NCBI RefSeq assembly: GCF_947486615.1
Contig: NZ_CANKUD010000002.1
Span: 62,001-126,000, forward strand
DNA length: 64,000 bases
Origin: an uncultured Modestobacter sp.
Lineage (GTDB): Bacteria > Actinomycetota > Actinomycetes > Mycobacteriales > Geodermatophilaceae
Direction of reading: 5' to 3'
Part shown: positions 34,275-43,069 of the stretch, piece after piece
Position numbering within the stretch: the first letter of the stretch is position 1
Layout of the letters: each line of letters begins with the position of its first letter
The notes under the pieces: generated by a model
What the model was told of the DNA's origin: nothing
Database searches by the model: none
The model's input: the letters and a program-made list of their open reading frames with translations, nothing else
Translations under genes and position numbers: made by a program

Positions 34275-35507
34275 GTGAGCCCCCGATTCGACCTGCGCGC
34301 GCTGCTCGAGCGCGTGGAGGCAGCAGCTCCCATCGACGCCGTCGCGGCGGTCGCGGACTCCCTCGCCGACCTCACCGGAGCCTCCGAGGTCTCCTTCCTG
34401 ATCGCCGACTTCAGCGGCCACGCACTGGTCCGGCTCAGCACCGCGACCCGGTCCCCGGACGGGACGCGGGTCCAGGGCGCGGAGTCGGCCCAGACGCTCC
34501 CGCTGGAGGGCACCGAGCACGCCGAGGTGCTGCGCACCCAGCAGGCGTCGGTCTCGGTGACCGGGCGCGGCGTCTGCATGATCGTCCCGGTCACCGACCG
34601 GGGTGACGCGATGGGCGTGCTGGAGCTGGTGCTGCCCGAGCCGCCGGACGCGCAGGTGCAGGCCGACGTGCGCGCCGCCGGGCACGCCCTGGCCTACGTG
34701 GTCATCGCCAACCGCCGGCACACCGACCTGTTCGAGTGGGGCCAGCGCACCACCCCCTTCTCCCTCGCCGCGGAGATCCAGCGCCGACTGCTTCCGCCGG
34801 CGTTCACCTGTGAGGCCGGGCAGTTCACCCTGGCCGGGTGGCTCGAGCCGGCGGCCACCGTGGGCGGGGACACCTTCGACTACGCGCTGGACCGCAGCTC
34901 GCTGCAGCTGTCGATCACCGACGCCGTCGGCCACGAGGTGGGCGCTGCCCTGCTGGCGACCCTGCTGGTCGGCAGCCTGCGCAACGAGCGCCGCCGCGGG
35001 CTCGACCTCGGCGAGCAGGCGCGCTGCGCCAACGACGCCCTGGTCGCCCACGCCGCCCCCGGCCAGTTCGTCACCGGCCAGGTGCTCCGGGTCGACCTGG
35101 ACACCGAGCGTGCGCAGATCGTCAACGCCGGCCACCCGCTCCCGCTGCGGCTGCGGGACGGCCGGGTGGAGGAGGTCGAACTCGAGATCGACCTGCCCTT
35201 CGGCGTCGAGCACGGGACGGCGTTCCGGCTCCAGGAGCTCGCACTGCTGCCCGGCGACCGGCTCGTCTTCGTCACCGACGGCATGCAGGAGCGCAATGCC
35301 GCGGTGCTGGACGTCGCCGCCGCCCTGGCCGGCACCGCCGCGCTGCACCCTCGGGAGGTGGTGCACGCCCTGGGTGCGGCGGTCATGCGGGCCACCGGCG
35401 GTGAACTGCGGGACGACGCCACGGTGGTGTGCCTGGACTGGTACGGCGGACCGCAGCGCCGGCGGGACAGCACCGGTGGCGCCAGCGGGCACCTCGCCTC
35501 CACCTGA
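34275..35507 (+). CDS. GAF/PP2C SpoIIE-type serine phosphatase
   Basis: A 410-residue protein: N-terminal GAF-like sensor domain (about 1-145), a short linker helix with EIQRRLLPP, then a PPM/SpoIIE phosphatase domain. Metal-site motifs are AATVGGDTFDY, ITDAVGHEVGAALLATLL, NAGHPLPLRLRDG, LVFVTDGMQERN and LRDDATVVCLDW. Such proteins usually act on anti-anti-sigma factors in stress signalling. No partner kinase or STAS gene is nearby. An AGGAG site supports the GTG start. Confidence 0.9.
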   Translation: MSPRFDLRALLERVEAAAPIDAVAAVADSLADLTGASEVSFLIADFSGHALVRLSTATRSPDGTRVQGAESAQTLPLEGTEHAEVLRTQQASVSVTGRGVCMIVPVTDRGDAMGVLELVLPEPPDAQVQADVRAAGHALAYVVIANRRHTDLFEWGQRTTPFSLAAEIQRRLLPPAFTCEAGQFTLAGWLEPAATVGGDTFDYALDRSSLQLSITDAVGHEVGAALLATLLVGSLRNERRRGLDLGEQARCANDALVAHAAPGQFVTGQVLRVDLDTERAQIVNAGHPLPLRLRDGRVEEVELEIDLPFGVEHGTAFRLQELALLPGDRLVFVTDGMQERNAAVLDVAAALAGTAALHPREVVHALGAAVMRATGGELRDDATVVCLDWYGGPQRRRDSTGGASGHLAST

Positions 35508-35584
35508 TCCCGACCTGGTCACCACCGTCCGGACGCCCGCGGCGGCAGGGCCCGGTGGCGGCCTCCCGGTAACCTCGGTCTGCG

Positions 35585-36250
35585 ATGCGCATCGACCGGG
35601 CCGGCTGGCCCTTCCTCGCCGTTCCGCTGGGCCTGTCAGCGGCGCTCTCCGCCATGGGCCGGGCCACCGGCCGGCGGTGGGCCCGTCTCGCGGCGTGGCC
35701 GTTCCTGGCCCTGTCCGGCTACATGGCGCTGTTCTTCCGCGACCCGCAGCGGCGGTGCGACGAGGCGGCCCCGGCGGACGGGGACGTGGTCTCCCCCGCC
35801 GACGGCGTGGTGATGGTGGCCGGTGAGCCGCAGCCCGGTGTCGCGCCCGACGGTGACTGGCAGCAGGTGAGCGTGTTCCTGTCCGTGGTCGACGTGCACG
35901 TCAACCGCGCGCCGTACCGCGGGGAGATCACCTCCTCGACCTACACCCCGGGGAGCTTCCTGGCCGCCTACCGGGCGGAGAGCGCGCACCGCAACGAACG
36001 CAGTGAGCTGTGGGTCCGCGACGGCGACCGGACCGTGGTCTTCCGGCAGATCGTCGGGGTGCTCGCCCGGCGGATCGTCACCCGTGTGGTGCCCGGCGAC
36101 CGGGTGACCACCGGCCAGCGGATCGGTCTGATGAAGTTCGGCTCACGGATGGACGTGTTCGTGCCGCCGGAGTGCACGGTCCTGGTCAGCAAGGGGCAGC
36201 GCGTGCGGGGCGGCGAGACCGTCATCGCCCGCTGGCCCGGGTCCAGCTGA
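35585..36250 (+). CDS. psd: Phosphatidylserine decarboxylase proenzyme
   Basis: A short-type (221 residues) pyruvoyl-dependent decarboxylase converting phosphatidylserine to phosphatidylethanolamine. Self-cleavage should occur between G186 and S187 in GLMKFGSRMDVFVPP. VVSPADGVVMVAG and SVVDVHVNRAPYRGEI are conserved. An N-terminal hydrophobic segment anchors it. A -10-like TAACCT (35570-35575) is 9 bases from the ATG. It forms an operon with pssA. Confidence 0.95.
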   Translation: MRIDRAGWPFLAVPLGLSAALSAMGRATGRRWARLAAWPFLALSGYMALFFRDPQRRCDEAAPADGDVVSPADGVVMVAGEPQPGVAPDGDWQQVSVFLSVVDVHVNRAPYRGEITSSTYTPGSFLAAYRAESAHRNERSELWVRDGDRTVVFRQIVGVLARRIVTRVVPGDRVTTGQRIGLMKFGSRMDVFVPPECTVLVSKGQRVRGGETVIARWPGSS

Positions 36251-36261
36251 GGAGCGGGCGG

Positions 36262-37059
36262 ATGCCAGGCAGGCGCACCACCACCGTCGAGTTCGTCCGG
36301 GGGTCGGTGCGGGGCGGGCGGCGGCGGGCCCGCTCGTGGCTGCCCAGCCTGTTCACCCTCGCCAACATGATGTGCGGCTTCGCCGCGATCCTGGTCGCCT
36401 TCCGCGGTGAGTACCGACTGGCGTGCCTGCTCATCGCCCTGTCGGTGGTCTTCGACATCGCCGACGGCGCGGTGGCCCGGCTTGTGGGCGCGGTGTCGCC
36501 GTTCGGGCTGCAGTTCGACTCACTGGCCGACCTCGTCTCCTTCGGGCTCGCACCGGCGCTGCTGGTGTTCGCGCTGTTCTCCGACGGCCGCGACGAGCTG
36601 GACGCGCTCGGCTGGATCGCCTGCTTCCTCTGGGTCGCCTGCGCGGCGATCCGGCTGGCCCGCTTCAACACCACGATCGACCCGACGGCGGACAAGCGGT
36701 GGTTCACCGGCCTGCCCAGCCCCGGCGCGGCCGGCGTGGTGCTGGCCAGCGTCTTCGCCTTCGCCGACCAGATGCAGGGCCGCGACCGGGTCTGGGTGCT
36801 GCTGGTGGTCGTCGTCCCCGGACTGCTCATGATCAGCAACGTGCGGTACCGGTCGTTCCGGTCGCTGGTCAGCCCGAAGAGCGGCAAGCCCTACGGCCTG
36901 GTGGCCACCGTGCTGCTGGTCCTCGTCGGGCTGCTCGTCGTCCCGACGGTGACCTGCTGCGTGGTCGCCTACAGCTACCTGGTGTCGCCGCTGGTCATGC
37001 CGGTGCTCACCCCGCTGGGCCGGTTCGTCCCGGCACGGGTCAAGGAGGTGCTCTCGTGA
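36262..37059 (+). CDS. pssA: CDP-diacylglycerol-serine O-phosphatidyltransferase
   Basis: A 265-residue CDP-alcohol phosphatidyltransferase with the full D-x2-DG-x2-AR-x8-G-x3-D-x3-D motif (DIADGAVARL through QFDSLADLVSFG). It makes phosphatidylserine, the substrate of the adjacent Psd. Several membrane helices follow. The ATG at 36262 comes 12 bases after psd and leaves a basic N-terminal tail. Its stop overlaps the start of the next gene (GTGA). Confidence 0.94.
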   Translation: MPGRRTTTVEFVRGSVRGGRRRARSWLPSLFTLANMMCGFAAILVAFRGEYRLACLLIALSVVFDIADGAVARLVGAVSPFGLQFDSLADLVSFGLAPALLVFALFSDGRDELDALGWIACFLWVACAAIRLARFNTTIDPTADKRWFTGLPSPGAAGVVLASVFAFADQMQGRDRVWVLLVVVVPGLLMISNVRYRSFRSLVSPKSGKPYGLVATVLLVLVGLLVVPTVTCCVVAYSYLVSPLVMPVLTPLGRFVPARVKEVLS

Positions 37060-37547
37060 GCGTGCGCCGGGTGCGACCGGACGACGTCCCCACGGTGCTG
37101 GGGCTGGTCCGCGAGCTGGCCGCCTACGAGCAGGCCGAGCACGAGGCGCAGATGACCGCCGGGCAGCTGCACGAGGCGCTCTTCGACACCGCGCCGGCGC
37201 TGTTCGGCCACGTGGCCCTGACCCCGGACGGCGAGGTCGCCGGCTTCGCGCTGTGGTTCCTGACCTTCTCCACCTGGCGCGGCACCCACGGCATCCACCT
37301 GGAGGACCTCTTCGTCTCCCCCGCGCACCGCGGCACCGGCCTGGGCCGCGAGCTGCTGCGCACGCTGGCCCAGGAGTGCGTCGACCGCGGCTTCGCCCGG
37401 CTGGAGTGGTCGGTGCTGGACTGGAACACCCCGTCGATCGAGTTCTACCGGGCCGCCGGCGCGGTCCCGATGGAGGGGTGGACGGTGCACCGGCTCACCG
37501 GGGACGCGCTCAGCACCTTCGCCGCCGACGTCCGCGCCCGCAGCTGA
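37056..37547 (+). CDS. GNAT N-acetyltransferase (diamine acetyltransferase-like)
   Basis: A 163-residue GNAT. The acetyl-CoA loop is in LEDLFVSPAHRGTGLGRELL, with WSVLDWNTPSIEFYRAAGAVP in the SSAT-like pattern and GFALWFLTFSTWRGTHGIH before it. It resembles spermidine/spermine or diamine acetyltransferases, but substrate is not established. It is translationally coupled to pssA, although a link to lipid synthesis is not obvious. Confidence 0.83.
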   Translation: MSVRRVRPDDVPTVLGLVRELAAYEQAEHEAQMTAGQLHEALFDTAPALFGHVALTPDGEVAGFALWFLTFSTWRGTHGIHLEDLFVSPAHRGTGLGRELLRTLAQECVDRGFARLEWSVLDWNTPSIEFYRAAGAVPMEGWTVHRLTGDALSTFAADVRARS

Positions 37548-37679
37548 GCCCCCGACCGGCATGATCGGCACGGCTACAGCGGGACGCGTGCCGTGCCGAT
37601 GCAGCAGCAGCCGGCCCACCGCGGGCCGGCGGACCCGACCGCGAGCCACCGGCACCACCCGAACGACAGGAGAGACGGC

Positions 37680-38462
37680 GTGACCACCGAGCGCGGCGAG
37701 TCCCAGTGCTGGCTGACCGACATGGACGGCGTGCTGGTGCACGAGGGCCATGCCCTGCCCGGGGCCGCGGACTTCCTGGCCCGGCTGGTGGAGCGGCAGC
37801 GCCGCTTCCTCGTCCTGACCAACAACTCGATCTTCACCCCGCGGGACCTCTCCGCCCGGCTGGCCCGCAGCGGGCTGGAGGTGCCCGAGCAGGCGATCTG
37901 GACCTCGGCGCTGGCGACGGCCGACTTCCTGTCCCAGCAGCTGCCCGGCGGCTCGGCCTACGTCATCGGCGAGGCCGGCCTGACCACCGCCCTGTACGAG
38001 GCCGGCTACACGCTGACCGACACCTCCCCGGACTACGTGGTGCTCGGGGAGACGCGCACCTACTCCTTCGAGGCGATCACCCGGGCGATCCGGCTGATCG
38101 GCGCCGGCGCCCGGTTCATCGCCACCAACCCCGACGTCACCGGCCCCTCCCCGGAGGGCCCGCTGCCGGCCACCGGCTCGGTGGCCGCGATGATCACCAA
38201 GGCCACCGGCGCGGAGCCCTACTTCGTGGGCAAGCCCAACCCGATGATGTTCCGCAGCGCGATGAACCGCATCGAGGCCCACTCGGAGTCGACCACGATG
38301 ATCGGCGACCGGATGGACACCGACGTCGTCGCCGGCATCGAGGCGGGCCTGGACACGGTGCTGGTGCTGACCGGGTCGACCCGGGCCGAGGACGTCAGCC
38401 GCTTCCCGTTCCGGCCCAGCCGGATCCTGCCCTCGATCGCCGACGTCATCGAACTGGTCTGA
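37680..38462 (+). CDS. HAD-IIA family (NagD-like) phosphatase
   Basis: A 260-residue sugar- or nucleotide-phosphatase-like HAD hydrolase. Motif I is LTDMDGVLVHEG, motif II LVLTNNSIFTPRDL, motif III/IV GKPNPMMF and MIGDRMDTDVVAGIEAGLDT. The IIA cap lies between motifs II and III. AGGAGA precedes the GTG at 37680. The 132-base gap after the GNAT gene shows no other feature. The substrate is unknown. Confidence 0.9.
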   Translation: MTTERGESQCWLTDMDGVLVHEGHALPGAADFLARLVERQRRFLVLTNNSIFTPRDLSARLARSGLEVPEQAIWTSALATADFLSQQLPGGSAYVIGEAGLTTALYEAGYTLTDTSPDYVVLGETRTYSFEAITRAIRLIGAGARFIATNPDVTGPSPEGPLPATGSVAAMITKATGAEPYFVGKPNPMMFRSAMNRIEAHSESTTMIGDRMDTDVVAGIEAGLDTVLVLTGSTRAEDVSRFPFRPSRILPSIADVIELV

Positions 38463-38571
38463 TCAAGGACCCCGTCCTCCTCATCCCTCGCACGCTCGGG
38501 ACGAGCCTCTGGACGGGGCCGGCGGCGCGGGCCCCTGAGCGGGGGCCGGAGAGCGGACGACGGGGTCTTCC
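38463..38571 (+). terminator. Stop-codon-linked palindromic element, copy 5
   Basis: TGA-TC-AAGGACC opening. CCCCGTCC (38470-38477) pairs with GGACGGGG (38511-38518), and GACCCCGTC (38468-38476) can alternatively pair with GACGGGGTC (38559-38567). The loop contains CTCGCACGCTCGGGACGAG. It lies between convergent genes and probably serves both. Confidence 0.7.
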
Positions 38572-39054
38572 TCAGCGGTCGAAGAAGGCCAGCCGGGCCT
38601 CGGGGGTGGCGAGCAGGTAGAGCTCGACGGCGACCAGCGCCAGCACCGGCACGCCGATCAGCGGCTGGCCGGCCTGGAAGGCCGTCGTGTAACCGAAGAC
38701 CCCGAGCAGCAGCTGCAGTGCCACGACCGGGCCGCGCGCCCAGCCCGACACCCGCCACAGGCCCACGGCCGCACCGGTGAGCAGCGCGGCGCCCAGCCCC
38801 ACGTAGACCACCTCGGCAAGCGCCCGGCCCACGCTGTCCGGGTTCCCGGTCAGGGTCAGGACGAGCAGCACCCCGGCCAGGACGGCGAGGGCAACGGCCT
38901 CCACGGCCACGACGAGGGCGGCCCGGCGGACCGCGGCCGGTGCCGGCTCGCGCACCCGCTGCGGACGCGGGGCGGCGGGCTCGGCAGCGCCGCCGAGCAG
39001 CCCCTCCGCACGGGGTCGGCGACGACCGGGAGCGTCCTCCTGCTGGCCTGACAC
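38572..39054 (-). CDS. Actinobacterial four-helix membrane protein of unknown function
   Basis: A 160-residue protein. A basic, proline-rich N-terminal tail (about 1-45) precedes four hydrophobic segments (ALVVAVEAVALAVLAGVLLV, VVYVGLGAALLTGAAVGLW, VVALQLLLGVFGYTTAF and VPVLALVAVELYLLATPEA). The family is not recognised. The codon usage and Ala/Val/Leu-rich helices are normal for this genome. It is divergent from the lipid-kinase-like gene. Confidence 0.7.
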   Translation of the reverse strand: MSGQQEDAPGRRRPRAEGLLGGAAEPAAPRPQRVREPAPAAVRRAALVVAVEAVALAVLAGVLLVLTLTGNPDSVGRALAEVVYVGLGAALLTGAAVGLWRVSGWARGPVVALQLLLGVFGYTTAFQAGQPLIGVPVLALVAVELYLLATPEARLAFFDR

Positions 39055-39143
39055 GGCGCCGAGGTTACGCCGGGCGCCCGCCCCTCCCCCGCCGGCGGGA
39101 CGTGCGCGCCGCCGGCCCGGCCGCGCTCGTTATGTTGGGACCC

Positions 39144-40100
39144 ATGCGTGGGCTCCTGGTGGCGAACCCGGCGGCCACCACCACCACCCGCAAGGTCCGC
39201 GACGTGCTGGTCCGCGCCCTGTCCAGCGAGCTCAAGCTGGACGTCGCCGAGACCCAGCACCGCGGGCACGCCCGTGACCTCGCCGCGCAGGCCGCCGCCG
39301 ACGGGGTGGACGTGGTGGTCACCCTGGGCGGTGACGGCACGGTCAACGAGGCGGCGAACGGGCTGCTGGAGCAGGGCCCCGGTCCCGACGTGCCCACCCT
39401 CGCCGTCGTCCCCGGTGGCTCGACCAACGTGTTCTCCCGGGCGCTGGGCCGCTCCCGGGACCCGGTCGAGGCGACCGGGGAGATCATGGACTCGCTGCGC
39501 GCCGGCCGCACCAGGCTCGTCTCGCTGGGCACCGTCACCGCCCGCACCGGCGAGGCGGAGGACTGGACGGCGCCCCGCTGGTTCGTCTTCGCGGCCGGGA
39601 TGGGCTTCGACGCCGACGTGATCTCCCGGGTGGAGGCCCAGCGTGCCCGGGGGCGGCGCTCGACCGGCGCGCTGTACGTGCGGGCAGGGGTCAACGCCTT
39701 CGTGCTCGGCCGGGACCGACGGCGGCCGCCGATGACGCTGCAGCTGCCCGGCGAGGCCCCGGTGGACGGGCTGTTCCTGGCGCTGGTGAGCAACGTCAGC
39801 CCGTGGAGCTACCTCGGCGACCGGCCGATCGTGCCGAGCCCGGAGGCGTCGTTCGACACCGGGCTGGACGTCTTCGCGATGGGCCGGGTCGGAGTGGCCC
39901 GGATGGTGCACCACGTGCGGCAGACGATGGCGGCCCGGCCCGACGCCCGGGGCCGCGGCGTGCACCGCTGGCACGACCTGGGCGAGCTGACCCTGACGGC
40001 TGCGCACCCGCAGGGCTGGCAGGTCGACGGCGACCACCTGGGCACCGCCACCGCGCTGCGGGTGCGCTCGGTCCCGCAGGCGCTCCGCGTCGTCGTCTGA
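39144..40100 (+). CDS. Diacylglycerol kinase-like lipid kinase
   Basis: A 318-residue protein of the DAGK catalytic (DgkB/YegS) family. LLVANPAATTTTRKV and VTLGGDGTVNEAANGLL are the nucleotide-binding motifs; VPGGSTNVFSRALG replaces the usual GGTxNDFAR. The C-terminal beta-sandwich includes GWQVDGDHLGTATAL. TATGTT (39131-39136) sits 7 bases before the ATG, so the transcript is probably leaderless. It lies upstream of whiB1, as a homologue does in mycobacteria. Confidence 0.87.
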   Translation: MRGLLVANPAATTTTRKVRDVLVRALSSELKLDVAETQHRGHARDLAAQAAADGVDVVVTLGGDGTVNEAANGLLEQGPGPDVPTLAVVPGGSTNVFSRALGRSRDPVEATGEIMDSLRAGRTRLVSLGTVTARTGEAEDWTAPRWFVFAAGMGFDADVISRVEAQRARGRRSTGALYVRAGVNAFVLGRDRRRPPMTLQLPGEAPVDGLFLALVSNVSPWSYLGDRPIVPSPEASFDTGLDVFAMGRVGVARMVHHVRQTMAARPDARGRGVHRWHDLGELTLTAAHPQGWQVDGDHLGTATALRVRSVPQALRVVV

Positions 40101-40210
40101 GGAGCGGCTGCCCGGCGTCGTGTGACGCAACACGCGGACCCGTACCCCGCCGGGTGATGCCGGCCTGCGCGCCGCTCGGGTAGCAACGAGTGGCGAGGTC
40201 CCCGCGGGCG

Positions 40211-40283
40211 TGGTGAGGTTGCTCACGAGCCCCGCTGAACGCCCGGCGAACTGCTTGACAGTGCGTCGTCTCGTGAAACCATC
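40211..40283 (+). promoter_or_regulatory. whiB1 control region with CRP-like operator
   Basis: The 313-base gap before whiB1 contains the palindrome GTGA-GGTTGC-TCAC (40213-40226), an exact core match to the CRP pattern GTGA-N6-TCAC. A consensus -35 TTGACA follows at 40255-40260; a weak -10 is expected around 40276-40283. The operator centre would be near -70, a usual class I position. Mycobacterial whiB1 is cAMP-CRP controlled. The remaining 5' leader is about 120 bases. Confidence 0.6.
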
Positions 40284-40413
40284 ACAAGCAAGCAACCTGC
40301 TGTTAACGAGCAGGCGGTCGCCGTACGTCGCGCTGATCAACAAGCGCACTCACCTGCGGGCGCGGTCCGAGAGGCCGCCGACCGACCAAGACGAGATCGA
40401 GGAGTACACCGCC

Positions 40414-40665
40414 ATGGACTGGCGCCACCGCGCGCTCTGCCGGGACGAGGACCCGGAGCTCTTCTTCCCGATCGGGACGACGGGCCCCGCGGTCGTCCAG
40501 ATCGAGCAGGCGAAGGCTGTGTGCCGTCGGTGCCCGGTCGTCGAGTCCTGCCTGGACTGGGCACTGAGCTCCGGCCAGGACTCCGGTGTGTGGGGTGGCC
40601 TCTCCGAGGACGAGCGCCGCGCCCTCAAGCGCCGCACCGCGCGCACCCGGGTCCGCACCGCCTGA
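40414..40665 (+). CDS. whiB1: WhiB-family transcriptional regulator WhiB1/WblE
   Basis: An 83-residue Fe-S regulator. Cysteines C9, C37, C40 and C46 bind a 4Fe-4S cluster. The beta-turn G-V-W-G-G (58-62) and the basic tail DERRALKRRTARTR complete the family. MDWRHRALCRDEDPELFFP is diagnostic of the WhiB1 class, a sigma-A-binding, NO-sensitive and usually essential regulator. GAGGAG precedes the ATG; the open frame above it is leader. It lies next to pdtaS as in mycobacteria. Confidence 0.96.
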   Translation: MDWRHRALCRDEDPELFFPIGTTGPAVVQIEQAKAVCRRCPVVESCLDWALSSGQDSGVWGGLSEDERRALKRRTARTRVRTA

Positions 40666-40728
40666 CAAAGGACCCCCTTCCTCCCACCACGAGCTCCGCT
40701 CGCGGCGGGCCCCTGGAAGGGGGCCGTA
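40666..40728 (+). terminator. Stop-codon-linked palindromic element, copy 2
   Basis: TGA-CA-AAGGACC opening. CCCCCTTCC (40673-40681) pairs with GGAAGGGGG (40715-40723). The loop contains GAGCTCCGCTCGCGGCGGG. A second, stronger hairpin follows directly. Confidence 0.75.
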
Positions 40729-40765
40729 CAGCAAGAGCCGCTCCCTTCGGGAGCGGCTCTTGCTG
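40729..40765. terminator. 17-bp perfect bidirectional terminator, whiB1/pdtaS
   Basis: CAGCAAGAGCCGCTCCC (40729-40745), a TTC loop, then the exact complement (40749-40765). It ends 3 bases before the pdtaS stop, so it serves both convergent genes. Confidence 0.9.
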
Positions 40766-40767
40766 CT

Positions 40768-42249
40768 TCAGCGGCGGGGGCGGGCGGCGCCGGGGAGGCT
40801 GAGGACGGCCTCGGTGCCCGGGCCTCCGCCGGCCGGCGGGCCCATCTCCAGGGTCCCGTGCAGCTCGCTGGTCACCAGCGTGCGGACGATCTGCAGGCCC
40901 AGCCCGGTGCTCGCTGCCGGGTCGAAGTCCGCGGGCAGGCCCCGGCCGTCGTCCCGTACGCGGACGACCAGGTCGTCGCCGTCCCGCACGGCGTGCAGCA
41001 CGATGGTGCCGGGCTCCCCGTCCGGGAAGGCGTGCTCGGCGGCGTTGTGCAGCAGCTCGGTCACCGCCATCACCAGCGGCGTCGCCGCGGCCGCCGGCAG
41101 CTCGCCGAAGGCGCCCTCCCGGGTGAACCGGGCCGGCCGGCCGACCGCCGTCACATCGCCGAGCATGGGCAGCACCTGGTCCAGCACGTCGTCCACCTCG
41201 ACGACGTCCTCCCGGCTGCCGGCCAGCGTCTCGTGCACCACCGCGATCGAGGCCACCCGCCGCACCGACTCCTCCAGCGCCGCGCGGGCGGCCGGCTCGG
41301 TCATCCGCCGGGCCTGCAGCCGGAGCAGGGCGGCCACGGTCTGCAGGTTGTTCTTCACCCGGTGGTGGATCTCCCGGATGGTCGCGTCCTTGGTCATCAG
41401 CGCGCGGTCCCGGCGGCGGACGTCGGTGACGTCGCGGACCAGCACCAGCGCACCCTCCTCCCCGCCGGGCGTCTGCAGCGGCAGCGCCCGCACCAGCATG
41501 GTCGCCGCGTCGTTCTCCACGTCCATCGGCTCCGGGAACCGGCCGGCGACCGCGGCGTCGATGCTGGCCGCGACCGCCTCCCCGGCCACCCGGTCGGCGG
41601 AGACGCCGCGGGTGACCTCGGCCAGCGGCGAGCCGACCACGTCGCCGGTCACGCCCATCCGCCGGTAGGCCGACAGCGCGTTGGGGCTCGCGTACACGGC
41701 CCTGCCGGACGAGTCGAGCCGGACCAGGCCGTCGCCGACCCGGGGGCTCATCTCGGCGTCGTCCAGCATCCGCGGCGGGAAGGTGCCGGAGGCGACCATC
41801 AACGACAGGTCGGCAGCGATGTCGAGGTAGGTCAGCTCCAGCGTGGACGGCGACCGGGTCGCCGCCAGGTTGGTGTCCTTGGCGAGGACCGCGACCACCA
41901 CGCCGTCGTGCCGGACCGGGATGACCTCCCGCCGCAGCGGTGCGGCACCGGACCAGTCCGGGTCGCCTTCGGTGATCGGGCGACCCTCGCGCTGCGCCAG
42001 CAGGAACGGCTCGACGCCGGCGCCGGTGACCTCGCTGCCGATCAGGTCGTCGGGCTGGCTGGTCGGCGCGGTCAGCGGGCGCACCTGCGCGACGCACCAC
42101 CAGGCACCGCTGCGCAGCGGCACCCACAGCGTCAGGTCGGCGAAGGACAGGTCGGCCAGCAGCTGCCAGTCGGCGACCAGCCGGCGCGCGTGGTCGACCT
42201 GGGACGGGCTCGCCGAGCCGCGGGTGAGACGTTCGGACAGGCTGCTCAT
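40768..42249 (-). CDS. pdtaS: PdtaS-like sensor histidine kinase
   Basis: A cytosolic HisKA_2 kinase of 493 residues without membrane helices. It has an N-terminal GAF-like domain (about 1-150) and a PAS domain (about 170-285). The phospho-acceptor His is near residue 294 in IREIHHRVKNNLQTVAALL, and the HATPase domain shows ELLHNAAEHAF and VRDDGRGLP. It matches the PdtaS of the PdtaS-PdtaR (ANTAR) pathway. No PdtaR gene is in the window. TAGGCT (42264..42259) is 9 bases before the ATG. Confidence 0.94.
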   Translation of the reverse strand: MSSLSERLTRGSASPSQVDHARRLVADWQLLADLSFADLTLWVPLRSGAWWCVAQVRPLTAPTSQPDDLIGSEVTGAGVEPFLLAQREGRPITEGDPDWSGAAPLRREVIPVRHDGVVVAVLAKDTNLAATRSPSTLELTYLDIAADLSLMVASGTFPPRMLDDAEMSPRVGDGLVRLDSSGRAVYASPNALSAYRRMGVTGDVVGSPLAEVTRGVSADRVAGEAVAASIDAAVAGRFPEPMDVENDAATMLVRALPLQTPGGEEGALVLVRDVTDVRRRDRALMTKDATIREIHHRVKNNLQTVAALLRLQARRMTEPAARAALEESVRRVASIAVVHETLAGSREDVVEVDDVLDQVLPMLGDVTAVGRPARFTREGAFGELPAAAATPLVMAVTELLHNAAEHAFPDGEPGTIVLHAVRDGDDLVVRVRDDGRGLPADFDPAASTGLGLQIVRTLVTSELHGTLEMGPPAGGGPGTEAVLSLPGAARPRR

Positions 42250-42336
42250 CGTCCGCCGAGCCTACGGCGTGCCCGGGGGCCCACCGGCCCCTGCGCGGCA
42301 GGAGCGCGACAGTCTCCCGCTGTCTACCCTGCTGGG

Positions 42337-42831
42337 GTGGTCTCCCCCGCCCTGCTGATCGGCCCGGCCGGCCCCGCCGACTTCCCGCGGATCGCCGAGC
42401 TCACCGTGGGCGTCTACACCGATGAGGACCTGGTCTCCGCCGGATACGTGCCGCAGCTGGCCGACGTCGCCGGCCGCGCCGACCGGGCCGAGCTGCTGGT
42501 GGCCCGCGACCCCGACGGCCAGATCGTGGGCAGCGTCGCGCTGGTGCTGGACGGCGACTTCGGCGAGGTCACCGAGTCCCCCGACGAGGCCGCCTTCCGG
42601 ATGCTCGTCGTCGACCCGGCGGCCCGCGGCCTCGGCGTCGGCGAGGCCCTGGTGCGCGCCTGCCTGGACCGGGCCCGCGCCGCGGACCGGCGCCGGATGG
42701 TGCTGTCCACCGGGGACCGGATGCGTGCCGCGCACCGGCTCTACGAGCGGATGGGCTTCACCCGGCTGCCCGAGCGTGACTGGACGCCGGTACCGGGAAT
42801 CGACCTGCGGGTGTACGCGCTGGCCCTGTGA
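42337..42831 (+). CDS. GNAT N-acetyltransferase
   Basis: A 164-residue GNAT. The acetyl-CoA motif is MLVVDPAARGLGVGEALVRA, with MVLSTGDRMRAAHRLYERMGF following. Substrate unknown. The GTG at 42337 is preceded at exactly 6 bases by TACCCT (42325-42330) with no ribosome site, so it looks leaderless. The 87-base divergent gap with pdtaS therefore contains two opposed promoters. The gene is an insertion relative to the mycobacterial whiB1-pdtaS-TB7.3 order. Confidence 0.85.
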   Translation: MVSPALLIGPAGPADFPRIAELTVGVYTDEDLVSAGYVPQLADVAGRADRAELLVARDPDGQIVGSVALVLDGDFGEVTESPDEAAFRMLVVDPAARGLGVGEALVRACLDRARAADRRRMVLSTGDRMRAAHRLYERMGFTRLPERDWTPVPGIDLRVYALAL

Positions 42832-42844
42832 GCCGGTGCGGTGG

Positions 42845-43069
42845 TCAGCCGGGGACGACGGTGGCGATGAGGTCGCCCTCCTGGAGCACCTCGCCCTCCA
42901 CCACGTGCAGCTCGGCGACGGTGCCGGCGAACTCGGTGAGCACCGGGATCTCCATCTTCATCGACTCGAGGATCACCAGCGTGTCACCGGCGGCGACCTC
43001 GGCCCCGGGGGCGACGAGCACCTTCCACACGCTGGAGACCATCTCGGCGTGGACCTCCTGGACCGCCAC
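42845..43069 (-). CDS. TB7.3-like biotinyl/lipoyl carrier protein
   Basis: A 74-residue single biotinyl domain. The biotin-accepting lysine is K38 in LVILESMKMEIPVLTE. The length equals mycobacterial TB7.3 (Rv3221c), which also lies between pdtaS and the anti-sigma gene. An ideal AGGAGG lies 6 bases before GTG at 43069; longer starts at 43120 or 43159 are possible but lack such a site. The enzyme partner of TB7.3 is unknown; here a degenerate biotin-carboxylase homologue lies immediately upstream. Confidence 0.9.
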   Translation of the reverse strand: MAVQEVHAEMVSSVWKVLVAPGAEVAAGDTLVILESMKMEIPVLTEFAGTVAELHVVEGEVLQEGDLIATVVPG

